Source: Ceratodon purpureus
Lineage: Eukaryota; Streptophyta; Bryopsida; Pseudoditrichales; Ditrichaceae
Length of the DNA stretch: 64,000 bases
Reading direction: 5' to 3'
Assembly (NCBI GenBank): GCA_014871385.1
Contig: CM026424.1
Span: 13,048,892-13,112,891 of the forward strand
The position numbers were made by a program, and so were the translations under genes. The notes beneath the pieces were generated by a model. It searched no databases. It saw nothing but the letters and a program-made list of their open reading frames with translations, and was not told the origin of the DNA. Positions within the stretch are counted from its first letter, which is position 1; each line of letters starts with the position of its first letter. Positions 11,451 to 22,186 of the stretch are shown here, one piece after another.

Positions 11451-14400
11451 ATGGCGCCTCGAAGGGGATCGTCGATGAAGGGAGGCAAAGCCAAGCGAGG
11501 CGCGGAGTCGCTGGGTGGCGTTCGGAAGAAAAATCGCAAGAACCCCCCGGACGACAGTGTTACAGAAGTAAGTTCAATCCCTTACCCTGTTCTCGGATCC
11601 CATGTTTTGATGTGACATACCACATCATGGTATGCTTTGGCGCTGGCGCCATACAGGTTGCAATTGTCGCCATGATCAAAGTCCTCAGTCAGCTCTCAAG
11701 TATGGGGTGTCGTCGGACCATGATTGTAATCTATAGTCATCTCAATAGGTCTCGAATCACATCAATGGGTGTGTGGGTGAGCGTGATATAAACTGTGTAG
11801 CGGTGGTGGGTTTTTGGTAGGTCGTTCTTTGCTGAGATTCTTGCAACTACTACGATTGACCGAATGTGTCCATTGTATTTTCCGGATGTGTCTTCTTAGC
11901 GGGATTGTTGTGTGTCACAAGCAAATTACAGATTTGTTGGGTCGACTTGAATAAGGGTCATCGCTGCGTCCAGCCATTACTGTAGGTGCCTTGAATTTAG
12001 GTGTAAATTTTATTCCTGATCTTGTGACTTGCTTGCTTTCGTCTTATGTTTGTGAGGTTATGGTGCGTGAGGTTATGGTGCATGAGGTTATGTTGCGTGA
12101 GGATACCGCATATGGTGCCGGCGCGTGTAGATATGTTTCGAATGAGAGGTGGTCTTTACACTGAGCTTTCCAATCTGTATGCATAATCTACAATGTAATA
12201 TTGCTTGTGATTTGTAGTTAAAATGTTAGACCGATTCGGCCAATCATCTGTTATTAATTTCTGAGTCGTTTCTGCTCTGACTATGATTCTTATTAGTTCT
12301 CACATCCTGCGACATATTCGTATTAAGTCGGGTCTTTTCTGAAAATCTCTGCAGAGTACTATGAAATAGGGTATGTTCTCACAGCAGACTGGATTTGATT
12401 GTTCTTGACGCCTATCGCCAGCAGATTTCGAAATTCATTAAATCTTGTGAAATGAGGGTTATCTCACAGTCCAGCCAATGAGTTAGTTTGTTTAGATATG
12501 CACCGACTTCCTTTATAACTTCTTTGGCGACCTTATGGATTTTTTTGCGAGAGGTTAGAGCATATGGTGCCGGCGCCATTAGAAATGATTTTAAGGGCGG
12601 ATGCGAAAATTGGAATGTGGTATACCTTGTTCGGCCCATGCTTCGTAATCGAGACGTTTCTGCTTCGTCTATTTTCCTTGCTCTTGGGTCGTTGCTCTTG
12701 GGTCGTATGCGGTTTTTGTCCCTTATGAACTGGATTGGGGCATCTTCTTGTGGCTGTTGCGCAGCAGAAGTAATATTAGAGATTTCTATCAACGGATTGA
12801 AATACAGTCATGGTAGACTCGAGCCAGTGCTTTTGACGTAACGCAGTTTATATTATACTGCCAAATGATGTGACCGGAATGTTTTCGTTTTGAATCATCA
12901 TGGATTAAGTCCTGTTTTTGATTCGGATTAGTCTTCCTACCAACATACATCTCTCTGAAGAGTCGTTAAGAGTTTGTTTGGTCATGATACGGATATAAGT
13001 GAATGGAGAATGGAGAAGCGGCATGAGTGCTCGCAATCTGAAAATCAGAGCATCTGGGACCGGCGCCAGTTGCTTACTCTTCCACGACAGATGGCAAAGA
13101 CTCGGAAATCTGTCAACCGTAAAGTAACTTCGCCATTTCGGTATTGTTATGTTGGTCATATGGAGCAGGCGCCATCTGTTCCAGAGAATTTACAGTTCCA
13201 TTAGTATCCTGCTAGGTTTGGGGTGTGGTCGTTTGTATTTCATATCTTACGTGTTTGTTAATATTAATCTCATCGGTCCAATTATTTGAGTGGCGTGAAA
13301 TAGGGCATATGGATCTGGCGCCATTTGAATTGTGCATGAAGTTATTATTCGGTGACGGTTTGGTTTTGTATCGATGTTTGCAATGGTGGCGCCAAGTGCA
13401 GCCCGAGATTTTGGTTGCAAAGGGTTCTTGTGGAACTACCGGATATTAGTCCGAGCGCAGGATTGTGTTTGGTTATACTAATTCATTTATTCAGCTTGCT
13501 TTGGTTAGCTTAATGCGTCGGGTCTGTGTCGGTAAATGTGTTCAAGGAACTAGTTTTATGACTAATTAATCTTCGATGTAATTATACCGCTATTGAGAGT
13601 TCAGCCAATCCAGTTTTCATTGAATTCCAGCAATTTTCTGATGTCATTGATTTGTAATGCTTGCCTCATTGGTATTTGAACGAACTTGCAGAACACGCAC
13701 CCTGGATTCACTGCCGAATCCGGCGAAGGCGAAAGCGAACCTGATCACGAGGATGATGCTAATGAGGTCGCTATCGACAGAACTTTGGACCCCAATCCGA
13801 CAGTGACCTCGTTTGAGCAATTTCAAGAGAGTTTGTTTAACCAGGTTAACATCAACAAGCACTTGGCGAGTCACAAGCTTAAACCCTTGAGCCTGGAAAT
13901 TCCCCTTTGTCGACTTATGCCTACTACGTGGGTTCGGCAAGCCTTACCAGCGGATGTTCAGACTGTATACGATGGATTTGACATTGGAAATTGGGGGACT
14001 AATTTCTGGGTTACATGTTGTGGGGGACCCGGATTATATCCTCGTGAAGGTTTCGAAGATATCCAGCGATGGTCACATATGTCAGAGGAATTCGACGTTG
14101 AGCTTAGAACAAAGTGTTTGAGCGATCCCGAGCACGCGGATGTCTATGAAGCAATGATTGGCCGATATGTTCACGTATGGGATGGCAACCATCGGGCAAT
14201 AGCTTGGATGCGACATATCCAGGATCACAACAGTGATCCAATCAAAGTGAATTGTTTCGTTTTGAAAGAGGAAGAGTCTGACAGAGGCTGGATTTCCAAC
14301 TTCATGCGGGATATCAATGAGTAAGCCCCTCAAATCTTGAGTCAAGTGCGTGAGAAGGTTAGGAGACTGTAATTTCTGTTTTGCATCCCTTTCCGTTTAT

Positions 14401-17400
14401 TGCTCATCATTGTTTTGTATTGGTCGGTTTTGTATGGGTAAATATCTTTCAGTCCAACTGTTTAGGATGGTCTGTTTCCTTCTTGTCCAGGACCGGGATA
14501 GCTAGGAGTTGAATTGGCTTCCGAACCATAGCTTCTCCATTATGCTAAATTCTCGGTGTTGCGTGTCACCTCAGTGGAACTGCGAACACGACTGTGAAAA
14601 AACAACTTGCGCATACTCTTTTTGAGGTCATGCAGATAGCGAAACGAGACCCTAAGGAATACGAGCCTTACTTTACTGAGGCAGAGATCAATCGAATCAA
14701 AGACGTTTGCAAAGGACGGTGGTATAACATGACTTGTGATGCAGTCACCGAAGTCTATTTCAAGGTGCCCCGTTCTAACCTTTGTATATCATTCCGTTTT
14801 AAATAACCTCAACCCGAAGTTCGACCAATTCTCTCAATTGAATGGTTTGTGACTGTATGCCTAGCTTTAGAAATTGGTATGATTTATATGTTTGATTGTA
14901 GGGGACATTGAATGCGGCGCATGTATCGAAGTCGATGACCATATTTCACTTAGAGTTTGGAATATCTGAGTTTCGGAATTATTAACCATTCTACTGGGAC
15001 GTGTTTGAACTGTGCAAGCACTGACGCTGGAATTTGCTATTGGACAGCGTGAAATCCTAGTCGCCGAACGTGAAGCTGTCAAAGCATTAAAGGACAAGCA
15101 TCCGCTTCCCACTGCTATGATGATTGAGGAAGCGAAACATTCTGCAGCTCAGTCGATCAGAAAAGAGAAGACCGAACACATGAAGAAAATATTTCGGTTG
15201 TGCAATCCGAAGTACCACCCCCACCTGATTGACGAGCTCGATATTCACTCTCGAACGAATTCTCGAAAGATTGGGGCTATGACAGTGGATAATCTGGGCA
15301 TTCTTGTTGGGGTTCAAGGGGTGGATATAACGAGAGTGCTGAAGTTATGGAATAGTACAAGCGAAGAGAAGCTTAAGTATCACTTCCCCGACCTCGACTT
15401 TACAAGGGCTGCGTTTCAGAAATGGCTGAATCGCCGGGCTTGGTGGGAGCAGGTTATCCACATTCTCAACCCAATAGCATTTGCAAATACTGGGTTTCTT
15501 GTCTTTTTCCCCTCGAGTGGCCATAGCTTGTGGTCTTTATTTCAGAAAATTATATTTGATTTATTGTAGACCTGCGTTACAATTGCCTTTACGCTGCTTA
15601 GTTCTCCACTACAACTTTCACTGACATAGTAGTTTATTTCGAAGCAGATGGGTACGAGGGCGTTGGAGTTGACCCTTGAGTTGGCTGGAAAATCGAAAGG
15701 TGAGAAGGGAATCGGAATTTTGCGAGCTGAAGTGCTGAAGCCATTGTTCGATGAGTACTTTGACCGCGTGATGGTGTTTGGGTTCGAGAAGTACTTCCCG
15801 GAAATCTTTTCTGGGGATTGTGGACCGGTGAGGCATAAAGCCTGGAAGGATCAGACGAATTATCACCAAGGGGAGATGGCGGTTCGTCGTTTCATAATGA
15901 GATTTGTCAGGTGGGTCTTTGAAGCTCACAGCCTCATTCCTAAAGAAGATGGCGACATAAGCAAGTTTCCAATTTTCGCAGACTGGCTCTTGACAAAGCC
16001 CAGCGTCTTCGCCGCTATACACGAAAGTCCCCCACATCTCAAGTACCTCGGATGGTACATTGAGAGTATTGGTGAGGAGCGGTACTTCCTTGATTCAAAG
16101 GACAGGGAGATTTATGAAATAGTAGAAAGGGAGATAGAAGCCGTGAGATCTGCCCCGCTCTGCGAGAAGGCTAAGGCGCTGGATGCGACATTTGATGCAA
16201 CCCTCGAGAGGATGACGAATATGATCGAAACGGCTGATTTGGAAGGAGATCGAAATGGAGGAGCTGAAACGGTAGATGGCACTGCCTGTCGACTATCTTC
16301 TACACTTCTTTCTGCCTTATCCGGTTCGTTGGAAACTGTTTACGTTCCGAGAGACGAGTCTGAAATTGCTACTAACAGTGCGCTGGACACTCATTACGGA
16401 CCAATATTGTTTACTGAGCTGCAGGTCCTTATTGGTGCCAAAGCTGCTACAAAAGCTGGATTGGAGACTCCTCTCAAGGAAACGAATCAAGAGCAGTCGA
16501 ATGCTATCATTTCGGATATTCTCCAACAGGTCGAGTCGATCAATGGAAATAGTCATGCCGATGAGGATTGCACCCTTACCGGTGCCACCGAAGGCAAGCA
16601 GCGTGCATCCTCTCCCCATGGGATGGAGTTGCGACCAAGAAATGTCAAGTCAGCTCAGGTCTCTGAAGGAGAAGCCATTCCATCGAACCCTCTTTCCCTT
16701 GCCACGGTCCCGAAGAAGTCGTCTTCGAGGTCTTTGAAGAAACCTGCCAAACCCGGACCCGACGTATCTCAAATGAAGTTCTCTGCTTTGCCCATTGAAG
16801 GCGTTGCAGGGACTGTGAAACTAACAATGAATATCGCATTTGAGAGCCTCTTAGAAGGGATCGACCGTTCGGTGTTCGCAACCTTTCTTGCCGCAATCAA
16901 GCAGGTTATTTCGTAATCTTTTTTCTCTCTCTTAATATGTCACTTTCAGACTCAACTGTTCTTCAGTTCGTATGAAGTATTCCTCGCCTTATGTCTTGGC
17001 GACTGGCGCCAGCGCCGTCTGACGTTTTATTTCGGATGACTCTTTGTGCTTTTGTTGATTTATCTTGGATTGTGAGATTAGATAATTTCCTGATCAGTAC
17101 AGTATTGCGAACTTTACTGTTTATTGATTAATAAACCTAAACCCAGCAATGGTTACTTAGAGTACGGGTTATGATATTACCTGGGGACTTATTCAATCAT
17201 AGTGCTGTTCATTCTACTAGTTGCGGTTCCGTTGTATGAATTTAGCTCGTTATTTTATCCAGGTCCATCTAACTGTCCTGTCATCTGATTGATGCCGGCG
17301 CAAGATGCTGCTCGAGCTGTTACCATCTTGTCCTCGTAACTTATGGTCTTAGCCGGGCCTTGGCAGTCGGTTTATTAGCTAGGAGCTAATTGAGCATGTC

Positions 17401-18732
17401 TGAATGTCCTTGTCATTTTTTATTTCCCATGGGCTATCTTTTTGCTGATTTCGGACTGGTATTGGAAGAGATGGACCTTTTCACGCCGGCGCCAGATGGA
17501 CTCCTATTGTAGATCGAACCTTGCTGGTTGTTCATACTTGACATTGATCGGAACTATGGACTTGTTGCGAGACAACTATGTTTGCAGGGTCCAAGCTCCA
17601 TATGTTCATTCATTTTTTTAAGTTCTGCTCGAGTCTACGCTGTTGGCGCCGGCGCGATGTGTCCTACCTATGCTCATCTTATTATGCCTGGCTCATGTGA
17701 CAGATTAATGGTGGGAGGCTTCGGCAGCATGATAAGGTCGCAAGCAGAAATTGCGTGGACCTCATCATCTGTGATACACCAGACAACAGCCCCATTCCCG
17801 GATATGACAACGGGGCACTCCCGCATGAATCGAAGACTCCCGCTTGGAATATGGTGAAGAAGACAACATTTCCAGCTATATTTCACATCGCGGATGCCGT
17901 CTTAGCGGACTCGGGTGTTATACTTCTATTTGTTCCTGCTGAGGAGCAGCCTTTGCTTACGACGGGGACTTGGAATAATGAATGGGAGTGTTTAAGGACG
18001 TTCTACGTCGTGAACCACAGACCGTTTTTCCCTACATGGGTAATGTCTTCCTACTTTATGCCCGCAAGTTTTCTGATGTTATCAATCCGTACCTAGGTTA
18101 CATGTTCTGAAGTATACTAATAGCCCGATCAATCCTACTCTACAGAAGCGACTTTTCAAAGCAAAAGTATATCGGCGAAAGTGTATGAGCCAGGTGAATT
18201 TTCGTTTTCAAGAGATCGCTAGCAAGGTTATGGACTGGAGTGCCGAGTCATCGGATGTGCTCGAGAATGTTGTTACTGACGACAACTTGCTCAGATGTAA
18301 GGAGACGAAGTCGTATCGCGGTTCCAAACAGAAGGCTCCGGCATTCATGGAAACCATGATAGAGATCTGCACCGGAAAGGGGAGCGCCGTCCTGGACCTG
18401 ACCGCGGCTGTGGGTAAGCTGACTGCATTTCTTAAAGTAGTACTTTAGTAACATTACGGTTTGGACGAGACCTAATCTACCAATCGTTCTGCACAGGTTC
18501 ATCGGTGCAGGCATGTGAGCTTAGTGGCCGTCACATTCTTGCACTTGAGGAGGACACAGCCGCTTTTAACATGTTTCTATCGGACAACGCGATCGAGCCT
18601 AGCGCTGACATTGGTACGGAGGATAATCGGATTCTTTCGCTGCAACAGCACTTACACGACCTCGACGGGACGTACTCAACCGCAAATGTCCAGTCTGCGT
18701 TAAGTGGCAATTCGCTTGGCATGGCTAGCTAA
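11451..18732 (+). CDS. ParB-like domain fused to a DNA amino-methyltransferase-like domain, multi-exon gene
   Basis: Exons with matching phase are 11451-11567, 13692-14320, 14575-14764, (about 14890-15018 unresolved), about 15019-15452, 15648-16904, 17704-18039, 18146-18413 and 18497-18732. The product is about 1,180 residues. The start at 11451 (MAPRRGSSMKGG) is followed by a basic stretch; an ATG at 11409 is an alternative. About residues 100-230 resemble ParB/sulfiredoxin domains: LEIPLCRLMP, then VWDGNHRAIAWM (ParB box DGxHR). A helical, lysine-rich middle follows. The last three exons resemble N4-cytosine/N6-adenine methyltransferases: VDLIICDTPDN in the place of the [D/N/S]PP[Y/F/W] catalytic motif, and VLDLTAAVGGSSVQA then GRHILALEED for the SAM-binding end. 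Bacterial and phage ParB-methylase fusions are known; I know of no described plant case. The catalytic motif is altered, so activity is uncertain. Confidence 0.7.
12052..12106 (+). repeat. 15-bp minisatellite in intron 1
   Basis: The unit GTGAGGTTATGGTGC is repeated about three and a half times with small changes (starts at 12052, 12067, 12082, 12097). It lies in the long first intron of the ParB-methyltransferase gene, just before a palindrome copy at 12112. Confidence 0.8.
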
Positions 18733-18953
18733 TCTATGCATCTCATGTTCAGAATAGTGGCTGCCAAACGTCAGCCACATGTATTGCATGTAGTCTTAGC
18801 ATCGACACAGAAGGATAATGTTAGGCACCATTTATGTTTGTTCCTACTCCTGTAATAACATATCATTCTTACTACCCTCGCATGCTTATGTCACTACTAC
18901 ATCCTTCGTCGATGTCTAAGGTTTCATCACCGCTCACGGCATGACTGATCATA

Positions 18954-19529
18954 TTACTCACTGTCACTCACTATATCTTCCCAGAACTTGGAAATCATCT
19001 CGAAGTCTTTGAATGCTGTACCTGAACTTCCGCCTTCCTCGTTTGTTGCTTCCACCGCGTCGATAGCGAAATCCTCATAGCGATACCCCGGATATCGTTC
19101 GTTGCTGTTGGATGGAAGACTCGCCCCCTGTGCAGATTGCATGTCACGGTTTCGGGGTGACATGGATATAATTGCGCTTAGCTCTGAGTGCCATACACAG
19201 CAGCAGTCTGCACATTGTTCACTCGATATGAATTACTAGTATACAATACTCGAGATCTAGTTTAAGCAATGTGCGGCCAAGCATTGGGCCAATCTACGTC
19301 GTTTATTGCGTCGGTCTAGTTCAAGCGATAGACAATGGCAATGTCACAAACCTAGAAAAATCGAAGGAGAGGGGTCAAGCAAATAGTAGCATCCCCCGGC
19401 GTTCAGCGTACCTGGGAGCCCATGTTCCGGCGATCGTCTCCTCCTCGCGCTGAGTGTAGTAGCCCACCGTGACCCAGGGCGCATCCTACGTCTTGAGGCT
19501 TTCCTCGCTCTACGCCTCTTTGGTGCCAT
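18954..19529 (-). CDS. Small two-exon basic/acidic protein of the accessory element
   Basis: Exon 1 starts at the ATG whose complement ends at 19529 and encodes a very basic segment (MAPKRRRARKASRRRMRPG...RRRRSPEHGLP). It ends at a good donor (CCCAG/GTACGC) near 19411. A following exon from about 19180-19220 down to the stop at 18954 reads ELSAIISMSPRNRDMQ... and ends acidic (KFWEDIVSDSE); two AG acceptors fit the phase. The N-terminus suggests DNA or RNA binding or a nuclear signal. It faces the ParB-methyltransferase gene tail to tail. No family is recognised. The opening MAPKRRR resembles the MAPRRG start of the ParB-methyltransferase protein. Confidence 0.45.
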
Positions 19530-21921
19530 TCTGGATAGCAAGCTGTGAAAGAGTCAGTCGTGATCTCCAGCTTCAGGCTGTCTTCATCTCCAGAAGGTTT
19601 TATTGTATGATAAACCCCGGTGTAAGTGTTCACTCACATTAGATCAGTGAGTGTTTACTCATTGAGGGCAAGATGCGCTGCATTGCATCCCCGCACGAGT
19701 CCCTAGGTTACCAATGGCCACAATCTTGGAGGCGCCAATTTGGAACACAATTGTAATCGTTCATGGGGACTTGTGTTTTCGCCATAATGAATAAAGATTC
19801 GTACATCTGAATTTAAGATTTTATAGTTTTCATTGTTTCCCTCCTCCCTGAATGTAAGGGTTGAATTACTGGCATTTTGGTGTGCAAATATACGCGTCCT
19901 ATCCTTTCCTTGACGGGCCAAGGCTTCCAATGTTGATCTCAGGATTGTTTAGGATGATGATTCTAGTGCGCTTAATCTTATTGTTGTCATCCGGGTTAGA
20001 ACTGTTGGAGACCTGGCAAATATTAAAAATTTCACCAATGGTTGATTTATCTGTATTATAGTCTTGGAATTTAGAATCCCTTGTTCATATATCGATATTT
20101 TTTAGGTGCATGTTGCTGGTTGTCAGTTTCGACATGGCCCTTACTTGTTTGTGGTGTCTGACGTTGCAGAATTTCTACCTGCTTCTGTTTGTCAAGTGGC
20201 GCTGGCGCCATTATGCTTTGTTTCTTAATGTCATTAAGTTCTTTGTGAGTTTGATATTACGGTCATTATGATTCACTTGTGAAGGACGATTTTAGCTAGA
20301 TACTTGTTCGAGCTCTTCGTTCAATCATGTACTTCAGGGTATTGAACCCTTCATTTGGTGGGCTGATTTGATTCCAGCACAAACATTAGTCGTTTGGCGC
20401 CCGCGCCAGGTGAGTATTGATATCCAATCGAAGGTTCTGTTCTTTGAACTCGGAGGTACCGTTATTACTCAAGGCGTGTTTCAGATATCGCCCAATTTCG
20501 GCACATGCTTCTTGTAATCTGTAATCAAATTGTGGTGTTATTGAGTTATGATCGTTGGTGTGGATCCGATACACATTATTGGTCATATTCTGGTCGATTT
20601 GTTTATTAATCGCCGAAGCTATATGGTCAGAGCTTATTCGTCGATCCGAGCAACGAAAGAGCTACCCAATGTAGCAGTGGCCCCTTATTCGTAAGCTTCC
20701 GTCGCTTCTCCGACTCTGGTGTAGCTCAATGGTTCTGCATGGGCTCTATTATACGGGATCCAGTATGAAATACTGGATGATAGTATTGAATACGGGGTAC
20801 AGTAGTTTATACTGGATGATGTATTCGTAGTCAATTATTAGTTCGTCCACTTCTGTCGTATGGTATTGGTACATGCTCGGGGTGCGGATGTCTCGTTTAT
20901 CTCCTGATGAAAGCTGGTTCTCGTCGCCAACCACTGGTGGTCCCGGTTTCTTATTTGATTTTTTTCTGTCAGTTGTCAGGCTCGCTCACACCCTAAACGA
21001 CCCACTCCGAAAAGCTGTCCTCACATGTAATCAGGTTGTGTGATGGATGTTTGGTCCTTCAGAAGTGTCCAGTTTACAGCATGTTTATCTTAAGAAGTTT
21101 GGCAATTTTTCAGATAAATCTTCCAGATTTTCCATTTTGACCAATCTGGAAAAGCATTTGCCAGGAGAGGAATCCTGCCTTGTCTTCTTCATCTGTGATA
21201 TTTAATACTTTCTACTTCCAATAAACTCCACCCAATGCATAACGACATGTAACATGGTCCAAAGCCTGAGTCTGTCTGTATGTTGTTTTGTCGTCTTTGG
21301 CATACATGAGAGAGCGAAAGTTTGTTTGAACATAAGCCTTCAAAAGTTCAAGTTATGTCTCATTTAAAGCTTCAATTCCTCCTCCCCTGAGATTGCTTTA
21401 ATTATGCAACAATAGAATTGCAAGAAAGATTTGGATTCTGGAATATGACTGCTGAGCGCAGGTTCTAAAGTCAATGCGCTGCTCCCAAAACATATATTCA
21501 AAACTTGTGAAGGATCAGCATTCAGGTCCGGTGTCATAACTTACAACTTGTAACTCCAATTCAATATGGTATAATGTTGTTTCCTTATCTGCTTGTCATA
21601 AAATTTGATGTACTACCAAACAGCAGTGTAGATCCCCACTGTGATTCGAATGACCGAAGCAAATTTGTAATAGGTTAGTACTGACTTGGATTTACGTATG
21701 ATTCCTATGTTTGTTTGTCCACAAGCATCTGGATGTTTCCTGCCACTCAGCCCACTATCATGTTATTATCTTCAAATTTGAATGTGGCCAGGCTGAATTA
21801 TTGGATCCAAGTCTACGGACAAGAGTAAAACCTCCAAGCTCAATGAAGAGTATTCAATAACTTAGACCAGAAATGTGCTAAAGAGTTGGCAAGATTATAC
21901 TGTATGAACCTGTAAAACTTA
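19530..21921. other. Right flank of the accessory element, gene-free
   Basis: Palindrome variants at 20197 and 20394 extend the element at least to 20.4 kb. A small inverted repeat (CCAGTAT/ATACTGG) lies near 20760 with echoes to 20820. A minus ORF of 66 codons (20386-20586) starts near a palindrome but has no domain. After about 20.95 kb the sequence returns to ordinary AT-rich intergenic DNA. I could not identify a terminal inverted repeat or target-site duplication. Confidence 0.45.
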
Positions 21922-22186
21922 GAGCATCCCCAGTAGTCTAGTAAGCCTGTAAGCCTGTAATCATGACAAAGTCGTTCTCCCAAACCTGAGTGTCTTTCTG
22001 AAGCAAAACATTCCAAAACCGTTTACAAGCCCCCTAAAAAACCTTCCAAAATCAAGTTTCAACCTGTAAATTATAGGCTTACAAGCTTGAATACAGGCTT
22101 TTCACCTGCTGGCCTGAACCGCTATTCACGTCTTTCCACTTCTTTCCGCTTTCAGGTTTACAGTACAAGCCTTACTGGGGATGCTC
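21922..22186. mobile_element. Tourist/PIF-Harbinger-like MITE (265 bp)
   Basis: The ends are inverted copies: GAGCATCCCCAGTA at the left and TACTGGGGATGCTC at the right. Both are flanked by the 3-bp direct repeat TTA, the target duplication typical of PIF/Harbinger elements. The interior has repeated AAGCCTGTAA motifs near the left end and no coding capacity, so it would depend on a transposase encoded elsewhere. The well-kept ends suggest fairly recent insertion. Confidence 0.8.

Larger units (their letters stand above)
5092..20408. repeat. Dispersed GC-rich palindrome family, consensus ATGGCGCCGGCGCCAT
   Basis: Copies or recognisable variants occur at 5092-5109, 5330-5345, 5535-5550, 5913-5925, 7505-7520, 7655-7668, 7805-7820, 11638-11652, 12112-12125, 12564-12579, 13055-13068, 13160-13175, 13309-13324, 13383-13394, 16996-17017, 17291-17303, 17484-17496, 17643-17658, 20197-20211 and 20394-20408. 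A bare GGCGCC is at 19731. At least four are perfect 16-mers. They lie in the spacer downstream of the transposase gene, its low-complexity linker, introns 1 and 6 of the ParB-methyltransferase gene, and the right flank. None was seen in the ParB-methyltransferase exons, the divergent promoter or the rest of the window. Intron-1 copies often begin CATATGG. Each perfect copy has an ATG on both strands and reads Met-Ala-Pro-Ala-Pro either way. Confidence 0.85.

Noticed and set aside
12412-12792. 126-codon minus ORF in intron 1 of the ParB-methyltransferase gene
   Set aside because: It contains a palindrome copy and has no motif; it lies antisense within an intron.
3752-20408. Endogenous giant-virus or Polinton origin of the accessory block
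   Set aside because: No capsid, packaging ATPase, protease or DNA polymerase is visible; a DDE transposase points to a DNA transposon.
20701-20770. tRNA-like A-box (GTAGCTCAATGGT)
   Set aside because: No B-box or cloverleaf could be drawn downstream.
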